Assembly (NCBI RefSeq): GCF_042887685.1
Contig: NZ_JBHVOS010000021.1
Span: 1 to 64,000, forward strand
Origin: Oerskovia sp042887685
GTDB taxonomy: Bacteria; Actinomycetota; Actinomycetes; Actinomycetales; Cellulomonadaceae
Length of the DNA stretch: 64,000 nt
Direction: 5' to 3'
The position numbers were made by a program, and so were the translations under genes. The notes beneath the pieces were generated by a model. That model saw nothing but the letters and a program-made list of their open reading frames with translations. It ran no database searches and was not told the DNA's origin. How positions within the stretch are numbered: position 1 is the first letter of the stretch; each line of letters starts with the position of its first letter. This document shows positions 7,582-15,470 of the stretch, piece by piece.

Positions 7582-8499
7582 CTAGGGCGTCGGGGCGTCC
7601 GTGGCGGGGGGCGTGTCGCCGCCCTGGTCGACCGGCTCGTCGCCGGGGGCAGGCTGCTCCCCCGCGAGCTGTACAGAACGCCAGATCGAGGTGTACCAAG
7701 GAGCGCCGTCGTTCCCCTCGACGCCGACCGGCCCGTCCGTGACCTTCCGGCCCGTCTCGGGGTCGAGGTCGTCGACGACGACCTCCGGGTCGATGACCCG
7801 CCAGGCGCGTTCGCCCGGCATCACGTAGCTCAACCGGTCGCGCGCCTGCGCGATCACGTACGCGTCGTCGTCCCAGCGGCCGAGCTGGACCTGGAGGTCG
7901 TCACGCTCGGCCTCGGCGGCCGCGACCTCGGCGCGCAGCGCGCGCAGCTCGCCCGTCTGGTTCACGTAGGCGCGCAGGGTCGGCAGGAGCAGGATGACCG
8001 CCAGGAGCACGACGACGGCGATCACCAGCGAACGGACCGTCACGACCTCGGGCAGCAGGAGACCGTTGCGGCTGCGTCGGCGGTCCGCGAGCGCCGGGGC
8101 CCGCGTCGAGGTGGTCGGCCGCGGGGTCCGTGGTGTCCTAGCCGACGAGGACGTCTTGGAGGTCGAGGCAGTGGAGCGCCCGCCCGTGCCCGACCCCGCC
8201 GCCGTCGTCGACGGCTTGCGCGGGGCCGCCGGCTTGCGCCCCGCACCGGTCGCGGGTCCCGGCGCCTTGGCCGCGCTCGCGTCCTTCGCCGCCCCCTTCG
8301 CGGGGCCGGCCTTCGACGCTCCCGAGCCCGCCCCGGACCTGCCGGACGTGCCTGCGTCGGAGCGCGACGTCGTCGGGCCCGAGGTACCCCGTGCGCGGCC
8401 GGTCGACGAACGACCGTCCCCGCGCGCGCCTCCCCCGCTGCGACCGCCCCCGGGGCGCGGCGAGGCGCCAGGCGTGGACGGGCGACGGTTCGTGGGCAT
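7582..8499 (-). CDS. FtsB/DivIC-like septum formation initiator
   Basis: A 305-residue bitopic membrane protein. The first ~160 residues are a low-complexity Ser/Gly/Arg/Thr/Ala-rich cytoplasmic tail. One transmembrane helix follows (SLVIAVVVLLAVILLLP), then a coiled coil (LRALRAEVAAAEAERDDLQVQL) and the family motif with DRLSYVMPGE. FtsB/DivIC partners with FtsL and FtsQ at the divisome. Long basic N-terminal tails are common in actinobacterial homologues. The start at ATG 8499 follows from MPTNRRPSTPG; it lies directly downstream of eno, from which a strong hairpin separates it. Confidence 0.85.
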   Translation of the reverse strand: MPTNRRPSTPGASPRPGGGRSGGGARGDGRSSTGRARGTSGPTTSRSDAGTSGRSGAGSGASKAGPAKGAAKDASAAKAPGPATGAGRKPAAPRKPSTTAAGSGTGGRSTASTSKTSSSARTPRTPRPTTSTRAPALADRRRSRNGLLLPEVVTVRSLVIAVVVLLAVILLLPTLRAYVNQTGELRALRAEVAAAEAERDDLQVQLGRWDDDAYVIAQARDRLSYVMPGERAWRVIDPEVVVDDLDPETGRKVTDGPVGVEGNDGAPWYTSIWRSVQLAGEQPAPGDEPVDQGGDTPPATDAPTP

Positions 8500-8625
8500 G
8501 GAGCCGATTGTGCCGCCCCGCGCGGCCGCTCGGGCGCAGGGTCCACGGCGTGCCGGGGCAACGTGGCCGGATCCACACCAAGCGTTCACAACCCCGCGCG
8601 TGTCGGGGTGCCGACGCCGGACGCA

Positions 8626-8663
8626 CGGACGCCCGGTGGTTCCGAGGAACCACCGGGCGTCCG
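8626..8663 (-). terminator. Strong hairpin between eno and ftsB-like gene
   Basis: A perfect 18-bp inverted repeat (CGGACGCCCGGTGGTTCC and its complement) closes on a minimal loop about 55 bp after the eno stop. It would terminate or attenuate the highly expressed eno transcript before the downstream division gene. No U tract. Confidence 0.85.
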
Positions 8664-8717
8664 GGTGCTGCGCCGACCTGACCGGGGTCAGGCCGTGCTC
8701 AGCGGGAGAGCGTCAGC

Positions 8718-9998
8718 TCACGCCTTCCAGCGCGGGAACGCCGAGGCACCGGCGTAGCGGGCCGCGTCGTCCAGGGCCTCCTCGATGCGCAGGAGCTGGT
8801 TGTACTTGTTGATGCGCTCGCCACGGGCGGGAGCACCCGTCTTGATCTGGCCGGCGTTGACCGCGACGGACAGGTCCGCGATCGTCGTGTCCTCGGTCTC
8901 GCCCGAACGGTGCGAGACCATCGCGGTGAAGCCGTTGCGCTGGGCGAGCTCGACGGCGTCGAGCGTCTCCGTGAGCGTGCCGATCTGGTTGAGCTTCACG
9001 AGCAGCGAGTTCGCCGACTTGAGCTCGATGCCCTTGGCGAGACGCTCCGGGTTGGTGACGAACAGGTCGTCACCGACGATCTGCACCTTGTCGCCGACCT
9101 CGGCCACGAGCTGCGACCAGGCGCTCCACTCGTCCTCGGACAGCGGGTCCTCGATCGAGACCAGCGGGTAGTCCGCCACGAGCTGCTTGTAGTAGGCGAT
9201 GATGTCGTCCGAGCTCGTCGCCTTGCCCTCGAACTGGTACGCGCCGTCCTTGAAGAACTCGGTCGCGGCGACGTCGAGCGCGAGGCCCACGTCCTTGCCC
9301 GGCGTGAAGCCGGCCTGCTCGATCGCGACGAGGATCAGGTCGAGCGCGTCACGGTTGCTCGGCAGGTTGGGGGCGAAGCCGCCCTCGTCGCCGAGGCCCG
9401 TCGCGAGGCCCTTGCTCTTGAGCACGGACTTCAGGGAGTGGTAGACCTCTGCACCGGTGCGCAGCGCCTCACGGAAGGACGTGGCGCCGATCGGGGCGAC
9501 CATGAACTCCTGGATGTCGACGTTGGAGTCGGCGTGCGACCCACCGTTGAGGATGTTCATCATCGGGACGGGCAGGACGTGCGCGTTCGGGCCACCGACG
9601 TAGCGGTACAGGTCCAGGCCCGAGCTCTTCGCGGCAGCCTTCGCGACCGCGAGCGAGACACCGAGGATGGCGTTCGCGCCGAGCTTGCCCTTGTTCGGCG
9701 TGCCGTCGAGCTCGATCAGCGCCTGGTCGATGAGGCGCTGGTCCTCGGCCTCGAAGCCGAGCAGCTCGGGGGCGATCTCGTCGATGACGGCGTTGACCGC
9801 ACCCTCGACACCCTTGCCCAGGTAGCGGGACTTGTCGCCGTCACGACGCTCGACGGCCTCGAAAGCGCCGGTCGAGGCGCCCGAGGGGACGCCTGCGCGG
9901 GCAAAGGTACCGTCGTCGAGCACGACCTCGACCTCGACGGTGGGGTTTCCGCGCGAGTCGAGAATCTCGCGTGCTCCAACGGCTTCGATGCTTGCCAC
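8718..9998 (-). CDS. eno: Enolase
   Basis: Enolase interconverts 2-phosphoglycerate and phosphoenolpyruvate in glycolysis. The 426-residue length is standard. Visible signatures are the N-terminal IEAVGAREILDSRGNPTVEV, the metal and catalytic segments DEGGFAPN, YPLVSIEDPLSEDEW and VGDDLFVTN, and the substrate-loop region VKLNQIGTLTET followed by SHRSGETEDT. GTG 9998 is the start: AAGGAG lies six bases upstream, and the conserved N-terminus begins at once. The gene heads the eno-ftsB-DUF501-ppx block, with mazG upstream on the same strand beyond the 22-bp repeat array. Confidence 0.97.
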   Translation of the reverse strand: MASIEAVGAREILDSRGNPTVEVEVVLDDGTFARAGVPSGASTGAFEAVERRDGDKSRYLGKGVEGAVNAVIDEIAPELLGFEAEDQRLIDQALIELDGTPNKGKLGANAILGVSLAVAKAAAKSSGLDLYRYVGGPNAHVLPVPMMNILNGGSHADSNVDIQEFMVAPIGATSFREALRTGAEVYHSLKSVLKSKGLATGLGDEGGFAPNLPSNRDALDLILVAIEQAGFTPGKDVGLALDVAATEFFKDGAYQFEGKATSSDDIIAYYKQLVADYPLVSIEDPLSEDEWSAWSQLVAEVGDKVQIVGDDLFVTNPERLAKGIELKSANSLLVKLNQIGTLTETLDAVELAQRNGFTAMVSHRSGETEDTTIADLSVAVNAGQIKTGAPARGERINKYNQLLRIEEALDDAARYAGASAFPRWKA

Positions 9999-10168
9999 GG
10001 TTGCTCCTTCAGCTGCTTCCAGGTCCGGAGCGCAGGGCAGGCGACGATGGCGGTCGGGCGCGTCCGGGGTTGTCGCAACCCAGCCTAGTGGTCGGGAACA
10101 CATAGTGCTTCGGGCGTCGCCTCGTGGACACGATCGCCCGCATGTCGGCCGTGGGTGGGCGCCGGGCG

Positions 10169-10420
10169 CGCCGAGGGCGACGTGCTGGGGCGCCGAGGGT
10201 GACGCGCTGGGGCGCCGACGGTGACGCCCACGTCGCCGTCGGCGGGCGAGTCAGTCACCCTCGGCGCACGCGGACGTCACCCTCGGCGGGCGAGTCGGTC
10301 ACCCTCAGCGCACGCGGACGTCACCCTCGGCGGGGGTTCCCGTCACCCTCGGCGCACGCCGGCGTCACCCTCGGCAGGGGTTCCCGTCACCCTCGGCGGG
10401 CGAGTCTGTCACCCTCGGCG
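10169..10420. repeat. 22-bp-period array of a 13-bp word (GTCACCCTCGGCG)
   Basis: Between eno and mazG the word CGCCGAGGGTGAC starts at 10169, 10191 and 10213 on the plus strand. Its reverse complement GTCACCCTCGGCG then starts at 10232, 10254, 10276, 10298, 10320, 10342, 10364, 10386 and 10408. Every step inside each block is exactly 22 bp, and each word differs from consensus by at most one or two bases. The 9-bp spacers fall into three classes (ggcgagtc-, cacgcggac-like, ggggttccc) that partly alternate. The array overlaps the 3' end of mazG. The remaining 9999-10168 stretch should carry the eno leader; no other gene is visible there. The period matches about two DNA turns, suggesting a protein-binding array, but function is unknown. 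Confidence 0.9.
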
Positions 10421-11154
10421 GTCACGATCGCCTGCTCGACCTCGCGCAGCGCGACCCGCAGCGCCGTCTCGGCGTCGACCCCGTCGGCCTGGGCCCGGCG
10501 CACGACGTCGAGCAGCTCGTGCCCGTACGCACGTTCCGCCTCGTCCGGCGTGCCCGACGGCGCCGCTCCCCTCCCGTCCCTCGCCTCACCGGGGGCGACG
10601 GGAGGGACCGACGCGACGACCGCCGTCGGGCCTGCGACGACCTCCCCCAGCCCTGCGCGCTGCGCGCGGGACAGGACCTTCTGGGCCCGGGCGAGCGCGC
10701 CCTGCGCGAGCGGGATCCCCTCGAGGACCGACTCGCGCTGCTTCTCCTGCTGCTTGATCTCGTCCCACTGCGTGTACAGGGCCGCGTGGCCGTCGCCCGT
10801 GGTGACCGCGGTGTCGGCGAACACGTGCGGGTGACGCCTGACGAGCTTGGCGACGAGGTCGGCCGCGACGTCGTCGACCGTGAACGGGTCCTCCTCGTCC
10901 TCGCTCGCGATGCGCGCGTGGAACAGGACCTGGAGCAGCAGGTCGCCCAGCTCCTCGCGCATTCCCGCGCGGTCGCCCGTCTCGATGGCCTCGGCGAGCT
11001 CGTGCGCCTCCTCGAGCAGGTAGCGGACGAGGGTCTCGTGCGTCTGCTCGCGGTCCCACGGGCACCCGCCGGGCGAGTAGAGCCGGTCCATGACGGCGAC
11101 GGACTCGCGCAGGGGGTCGACGGGACCGGGATGGTTCGGCGCGCTCGTGGTCAT
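10387..11154 (-). CDS. mazG: MazG-family nucleoside triphosphate pyrophosphohydrolase
   Basis: A 255-residue house-cleaning enzyme that hydrolyses NTPs/dNTPs to the monophosphate and pyrophosphate. The MazG core is complete: GGCPWDREQTHETLVRYLLE, EEAHELAEAI and EELGDLLLQVLFHA supply the EExxE and ExxD metal ligands, followed by RRHPHVF and WDEIKQQEK. It is longer than the core because of a C-terminal extension. The last residues (TAEGDRLARRG) and the stop codon are encoded by the 22-bp repeat array. The start at ATG 11154 is set by MTTSAPNHPGP just before the fold. It lies next to eno as in mycobacteria. Confidence 0.92.
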   Translation of the reverse strand: MTTSAPNHPGPVDPLRESVAVMDRLYSPGGCPWDREQTHETLVRYLLEEAHELAEAIETGDRAGMREELGDLLLQVLFHARIASEDEEDPFTVDDVAADLVAKLVRRHPHVFADTAVTTGDGHAALYTQWDEIKQQEKQRESVLEGIPLAQGALARAQKVLSRAQRAGLGEVVAGPTAVVASVPPVAPGEARDGRGAAPSGTPDEAERAYGHELLDVVRRAQADGVDAETALRVALREVEQAIVTAEGDRLARRG

Positions 11155-11172
11155 GCGCCCATCGTAGGGAGA

Positions 11173-11210
11173 CGGACCGGAGGACCCCCGCACGGGGGCC
11201 CTCCGGTCCG
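11173..11210 (-). terminator. Terminator hairpin after the alpha-amylase gene
   Basis: An 18-bp inverted repeat with one mismatch (CGGACCGGAGGACCCCCG against its partner) lies between the amylase stop (11235) and the mazG start. It is well placed to separate the two same-strand genes. No U tract. Confidence 0.8.
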
Positions 11211-11234
11211 CTTCCTGGCGGTGCCGGGAGCCGG

Positions 11235-13343
11235 CTACCTCCAGGTGTCGGTGAGCGTCACGGCCCCGTTCGCCCCGACCGTCGCGGTGCGGTTGGCGCC
11301 GCTCTCCCAGACCACGTTGCCCGCACCGTCCTTCTTGACGTACTTGTACTCGAAGGTGGTGCCGGCGGGCAGGTCGAGCACGACCTTCCACACGGGGTAC
11401 GTCGCGGAGGACAGGGGCTTGGCCGCGGCGGGCGCCCACGAGCCGAGGGCGGGGATGCTGCCCACGACGTAGACGTTCTGCCCCAGGACGGTGGTGGCGG
11501 TGACGGAGAAGGTGGCGTCGCCGTCGGTCTCCCCACCGGTACCCCCGCCGTTCCCCGCGCACGGGTTGCCCGCGGTCACGACGCCTCCGGACACCTGGGC
11601 ATGTTGCCCGGTCAGGGCGTAGTCCTTGCCGCCGTTGTTGTCCCAGGTGCCCGAGCCGTTGGTGAACGCGGCGGTGACGGCCGCCCCGTTCGCGGGGATC
11701 TCGCGCGAGACCCAGCCCGTGCAGGCCGCGGTCATGTCGACCCCGGGGGCCGTGGTCCAGGCACCCGCACCGACCTTGTAGTGGATCTTGTACGCGTTCC
11801 ATCCCTTCGTGGTCGAGTAGTAGACCGTGGTGGACGAGGTGGTCGGGCAGTCGACCGTGCACGGGGTGCCGCCCGTCTTCCCGACGTGCAGCGCGAGCGC
11901 CCCGTAGGCCGGGACGGTCGCGGTGAACGTCCCGGAGGCGCTCACGGTCCGCGTCACGGAGCAGTCCTTGGCGGCCACGACGTCGCAGTACGTGCCTGCG
12001 GGCAGCGAGGACTGGTAGGTGCGCGTCACGGCGGAGGCCGTGTTGTTGATCGCCACGTAGCCCTTGGCCCCGCGGCCGAACGCGATGTTGTTGCTGCCGT
12101 CGTCCCACCAGTTGGTGACGGACGTTCCTTCGACGGTGTTGTGGAAGCCGACCATGCCGGCGATCTCGGTCCAGCGCTGCGTGCAGGTCCAGGCGCTGTT
12201 CGCGCAGCTCGCGTCGGGGACGGACGTGGTGGTGGCGCCGGGGGCGCCCGCGTCCTTGTCGGTCCACGTGTAGCCGGTGTAGACCGACGGCGAGCCGTAG
12301 GGCCACGAGAGCATGAACGCGTTGGCGAGCTTGTACTTGGCGCCCCACTTGTAGTTCATGGTCTCGCCGTTGCGCTCGGTGTCGTGGTTGTCGACGAAGA
12401 CCCCGGCGCGGTCGGACGTGAGCAGCCCGTTGCCGATCTCGTCGAGGCTCGCGATGCTGCCGTCGAAGCGGCTCTTGAGGGTGCGTGCGTAGTTGAACTC
12501 GTGCGAGTCCCCGCTGCCCAGGTACTCGGAGGGCTGGACGGGCTCTCCGCCGGCCCCGATGACCTCGTGGACCCAGTAGACGTTCGGGTTGGTCAGCTTC
12601 GCCTTGATGGCCTCGAGGTCGGCGGCCGGGATGTGCTTGGCCGCGTCGATGCGGAAGCCGGCGACACCCAGGCCGAGCAGGTCGTTCATGTAGCCCGCGA
12701 TCTTGCCGCGCACGTAGTCGGAGCCGGTGCGCAGGTCCTGGAGCGAGACGAGGCGGCAGTTCTGGACGTTGTACCGGTCGCCGTAGTTGGTGATGTTGGC
12801 GCGACAGTCGTTGAAGTCGTCGTACCCGTAGGGCACGCCGGGGAAGCTGTCGACCGAGTAGCCGGTCCCGCCCGTGCCCGTGCCCGACCCGGTGTCGGCT
12901 CCTGCCATGTGGTTGACGACCGCGTCGACCACGATGCCGACGCCGGCGGTCCGACACGTGCTGACCATGTTCTGGAACTCGGCACGGTTGCCGAGCTTGG
13001 ACTCGATCTTGTAGCTCACGGGCTGGTAGGAGGTCCACCACGCGGTGCCCTGGATGTGCTCCTGGGGCGGGGAGACCTGGACGTAGCCGAACCCGGCGGG
13101 CCCGATCGTGCTGGTGCACTCGGCGGCGACCGCGTCCCACGTCCACTGGAACATGTTGAGGACGACGTTGCCGCGACCGTTGTCGGACGCGACCACGGGC
13201 GAGGGGGTCGGTGCCTTGGCCGAGGCGGGCACCGCGCCGGCGACGACTCCCGACGTGACCACGGCGAGCGCCGTGAGCCCGGCGAGGAGTCTGTGGCGTG
13301 CTGTCCTGCGGGCGCTTCCTCTGGTTGTTCGGCTGAGCGTCAT
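11235..13343 (-). CDS. Secreted alpha-amylase (GH13) with starch-binding modules
   Basis: A 702-residue extracellular endo-amylase. A Sec signal (basic start, then LLAGLTALAVVTSGVVAGAV, cleavage near ASA-KA) precedes a GH13 barrel. The usual catalytic triad is visible: the nucleophile Asp233 in GFRIDAAKH, the acid Glu260 in WVHEVIG and Asp321 in FVDNHDTERN; VVDAVVNH is the first conserved region. After the barrel's beta-sandwich comes a CBM25/26-like module (TVYYSTTKGWNAYKIHYKVG) and then a C-terminal CBM20 (VYVVGSIPALGSWAP, WKVVLDLPAGTTFEYKYVKK). The ATG at 13343 follows GGAGAA. It is flanked by a terminator, and upstream lies a region with repeated CTTGC words that may be a maltose-type operator. 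Confidence 0.93.
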   Translation of the reverse strand: MTLSRTTRGSARRTARHRLLAGLTALAVVTSGVVAGAVPASAKAPTPSPVVASDNGRGNVVLNMFQWTWDAVAAECTSTIGPAGFGYVQVSPPQEHIQGTAWWTSYQPVSYKIESKLGNRAEFQNMVSTCRTAGVGIVVDAVVNHMAGADTGSGTGTGGTGYSVDSFPGVPYGYDDFNDCRANITNYGDRYNVQNCRLVSLQDLRTGSDYVRGKIAGYMNDLLGLGVAGFRIDAAKHIPAADLEAIKAKLTNPNVYWVHEVIGAGGEPVQPSEYLGSGDSHEFNYARTLKSRFDGSIASLDEIGNGLLTSDRAGVFVDNHDTERNGETMNYKWGAKYKLANAFMLSWPYGSPSVYTGYTWTDKDAGAPGATTTSVPDASCANSAWTCTQRWTEIAGMVGFHNTVEGTSVTNWWDDGSNNIAFGRGAKGYVAINNTASAVTRTYQSSLPAGTYCDVVAAKDCSVTRTVSASGTFTATVPAYGALALHVGKTGGTPCTVDCPTTSSTTVYYSTTKGWNAYKIHYKVGAGAWTTAPGVDMTAACTGWVSREIPANGAAVTAAFTNGSGTWDNNGGKDYALTGQHAQVSGGVVTAGNPCAGNGGGTGGETDGDATFSVTATTVLGQNVYVVGSIPALGSWAPAAAKPLSSATYPVWKVVLDLPAGTTFEYKYVKKDGAGNVVWESGANRTATVGANGAVTLTDTWR

Positions 13344-13487
13344 CGCTGCGTTCTCCGTTCGGTGCTGCGCACAGCCCCGCGTCGGCGCGTGGCTGCCCGT
13401 CCCGCGCCCCGGCATCGGTGCCGGAGCGTTACCGCGTCCCTGCTCCCCCTGTCCGGCCCGTTCGACCGGCGAACCCACCGCTGCCAC

Positions 13488-13573
13488 CTTGCAGAATGTT
13501 GCGGGTTCTTGCTGAAAGATTACACAGACACAGCGGGCGTGTCAGCCTTTCCGGACACGCAAGAAAGTTGCAG
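13488..13573 (-). promoter_or_regulatory. Candidate amylase control region with CTTGCAG-type repeats
   Basis: The 319-bp gap 13344-13662 between the amylase start and the transporter gene contains CTTGCAG at 13488, CTTGCTG at 13508 (exactly 20 bp on) and the imperfect palindrome GCAAGAAAGTTGC at 13560-13572. Direct CTTGCAG repeats are typical of actinomycete alpha-amylase promoters and of LacI/MalR-type operators, so maltose or glucose control is a reasonable inference. No regulator gene is present nearby. Confidence 0.4.
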
Positions 13574-13662
13574 GTCACCCCGGGACGTCCCGCGCGCCGC
13601 CCCAGCGTGGGGACACGACCACGGCCCGACGGCGGAGCGCGCCCAGGCGGGCAGGGTGCGGC

Positions 13663-14583
13663 TCAGGGAAGCGTCGGCACCGCCGCGAGCAGCTCGCGCG
13701 TGTACACAGCCGTGGGCCGGGTCAGCACCTCGCGCGTGGGACCGGACTCGACGACCTCTCCCCCGCGCAGCACCACGGTCTCCTCGCACAGCTGCCCGAC
13801 GATCGCCATGTCGTGGCTGACCAGGACGAGCGTGAGCCCCAGCTCGCTCTGGAGCCGCCGCAGCAGGTCCATGACCTGCTCGCGCACCGACACGTCGAGC
13901 GCGCTCACGGGCTCGTCGCCCACCAGGACCGACGGCGAGGGCGCGAGGGCCCGGGCGATCGCGATGCGCTGGCGCTGGCCGCCCGAGAACTGGGCCGGGT
14001 ACTTGGTCCGCGCGTCGGGGTCGAGCCCGACCCAGCCGAGTACCTCGTCCACGCGCGCCGAGACGTCGCCGCCGATCTTGAGCGAGCGCAGCGGCTCGGC
14101 GACGATCCGTGCGACCGTCATGCGCGGGTCGAGCGACGTGCGCGGGTCCTGGAGCACGACCTGGACCTCGCGGCGATACCGCCGCATGAGCGCTCGGTCC
14201 CGGCGGTCCAGGGGAGCGCCGCGGTAGGAGACGGTGCCGCGGGTGGGGCTGTCGAGGCCCAGCAGCAGGCGCAGGAGCGTCGACTTCCCCGCGCCCGACT
14301 CCCCCACGATCCCCAGGCTGCGCCCCGCGCGGACCGCGAGGTCGACACCCGCGAGCGCCGCCGTCGGGGGCGTGCGGCGGGATCCGCCGAACTCGCGCCA
14401 CACCCCGTCGAGCGCGACGAACGGTGGGGCGTCACCGTCGGCGATGTTCGGGTCACCCTCGGCGGGCAGGGCGTCACCCTCGGCGATGTTCCGGTCACCC
14501 TCGGCACACAGGGCGTCACCCTCGGCGGGGTGCCGGTCGCCCTCGGCGCGCAGGGCGTCACCCTCGGCAGGCTGGTCGCTCAT
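13663..14583 (-). CDS. Opp/Dpp-type ABC transporter ATP-binding protein (OppF/DppF-like)
   Basis: Second ATPase of the importer, 306 residues. Walker A GESGAGKS is at residues 94-101, the signature FSGGQRQR and Walker B VLVGDEPVSALD follow, and the H-loop lies in LVSHDMAIV. Residues 6-51 are not part of the ATPase fold: they are a seven-residue tandem repeat (AEGDALx/AEGDRxx) encoded by the same 13-bp word found behind mazG. Its ATG overlaps the stop of the preceding ATPase gene by 4 bp, so translation is coupled. Opp-family systems import oligopeptides, but actinobacterial members can also carry oligosaccharides or nickel, so the substrate is open. Confidence 0.9.
   Translation of the reverse strand: MSDQPAEGDALRAEGDRHPAEGDALCAEGDRNIAEGDALPAEGDPNIADGDAPPFVALDGVWREFGGSRRTPPTAALAGVDLAVRAGRSLGIVGESGAGKSTLLRLLLGLDSPTRGTVSYRGAPLDRRDRALMRRYRREVQVVLQDPRTSLDPRMTVARIVAEPLRSLKIGGDVSARVDEVLGWVGLDPDARTKYPAQFSGGQRQRIAIARALAPSPSVLVGDEPVSALDVSVREQVMDLLRRLQSELGLTLVLVSHDMAIVGQLCEETVVLRGGEVVESGPTREVLTRPTAVYTRELLAAVPTLP
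14431..14569 (-). repeat. 21-bp in-frame array of the same 13-bp word inside the OppF-like gene
   Basis: Seven copies of GTCACCCTCGGCG (0-1 mismatch) start at 14431, 14452, 14473, 14494, 14515, 14536 and 14557, each exactly 21 bp apart. The 8-bp spacers alternate strictly between two types (atgttcgg-like and -cagggc-like), giving a 42-bp higher-order unit. Read on the minus strand it encodes AEGD every seven residues at the N-terminus of the ATPase. It is the coding counterpart of the 22-bp array at 10169-10420. Confidence 0.92.
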
Positions 14584-15470
14584 CGGTCCTCCAGGGTGGT
14601 CGGGTGCAGCGTGGTCGGGTGCGGGGTGGGCGAGCTCGGGTGCAGCGTCGGCAGGTGGGTCACGGCGCGCGCGGCGGCGAGCAGCGACCGGGTGTACGGG
14701 TCCTCGGGCGCCGTGAGCGCACGGTCGACGCTCGTGGCCTCGACGACCTTCCCGTGCCGCATGACCACGAGGTCGCGCGTGACGCGGGCGACGACCGGCA
14801 GGTCGTGCGACACGAACACCAGCGCGGTCCCGGTGCGCTCGATGAGGTCGTCGAGCAGGTCGAGGATCTCGGCCTGGACGGTCACGTCGAGGGCGGTGGT
14901 GGGCTCGTCGGCGATGAGCACGTCGGGCTCGCACGCGAGCGCCATGGCGAGGCACGCGCGCTGGCGCTGCCCGCCCGAGAGCTGCCAGGGGTAGGACCCG
15001 AGGATGCGGTCGGTGTCGTCGAGGCGCACGAGGCGGCACAGGTCTGCGGCGAGCTCGGCGGCCCGCGCGCGCGAGACCTTGCGGTGCAGCCGCAGCGGTC
15101 CGGCGATCTGCCGGCCGATCGTCATGAGCGGGTCGAGCGCGGTGAGGGGCTCCTGGAAGACCATCGCGATGCGCGCCCCTCGCACGCGGCGCAGCGCGCG
15201 CTCGCCGAGCGTGAGCAGGTCCGTCCCGTCGAGCAGGACCTGCCCGGTCGCGGTCATGCCGTCGGGCAGCAGCCCGAGGATCGCGGCCGCGGTGAGCGAC
15301 TTGCCCGAGCCGGACTCGCCGATCACGCCCAGGCGCTCGCCGGGCGCGACGTGCCAGCTCACGTGGTCGAGCAGCACCCGGCCCGACGACGTCCGCACCG
15401 TCAGGTCGCGCACCTCGAGCCCGGTGGTGGTCGTCGTGGGGGTCGCGGTCATCGGATCCCTCGCGGTCAT
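14580..15470 (-). CDS. Opp/Dpp-type ABC transporter ATP-binding protein (OppD/DppD-like)
   Basis: First ATPase of the importer, 296 residues. Walker A GESGSGKS is at residues 51-58, the Q-loop lies in MVFQEPLTALDP, the signature is LSGGQRQR and Walker B is VLIADEPTTALD. The C-terminus has a Thr/Pro/His-rich tail (TLHPSSPTPHPTTLHP) rather than the Cys-rich Fe-S motif that some OppD proteins carry. Start and stop each overlap the neighbouring genes by 4 bp, indicating one translationally coupled operon with both permeases and the second ATPase. Confidence 0.92.
   Translation of the reverse strand: MTARDPMTATPTTTTTGLEVRDLTVRTSSGRVLLDHVSWHVAPGERLGVIGESGSGKSLTAAAILGLLPDGMTATGQVLLDGTDLLTLGERALRRVRGARIAMVFQEPLTALDPLMTIGRQIAGPLRLHRKVSRARAAELAADLCRLVRLDDTDRILGSYPWQLSGGQRQRACLAMALACEPDVLIADEPTTALDVTVQAEILDLLDDLIERTGTALVFVSHDLPVVARVTRDLVVMRHGKVVEATSVDRALTAPEDPYTRSLLAAARAVTHLPTLHPSSPTPHPTTLHPTTLEDR

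Noticed and set aside
10169..10420. CRISPR array
   Set aside because: The word is only 13 bp, spacers are 9 bp and belong to a few recurring classes, the orientation switches within the array, and no cas genes are near.
10387..13146. A 919-codon minus-strand frame joining the amylase region to MazG
   Set aside because: Only the last 255 codons have MazG sequence. The rest reads the amylase gene out of frame, and MazG has its own start at 11154.
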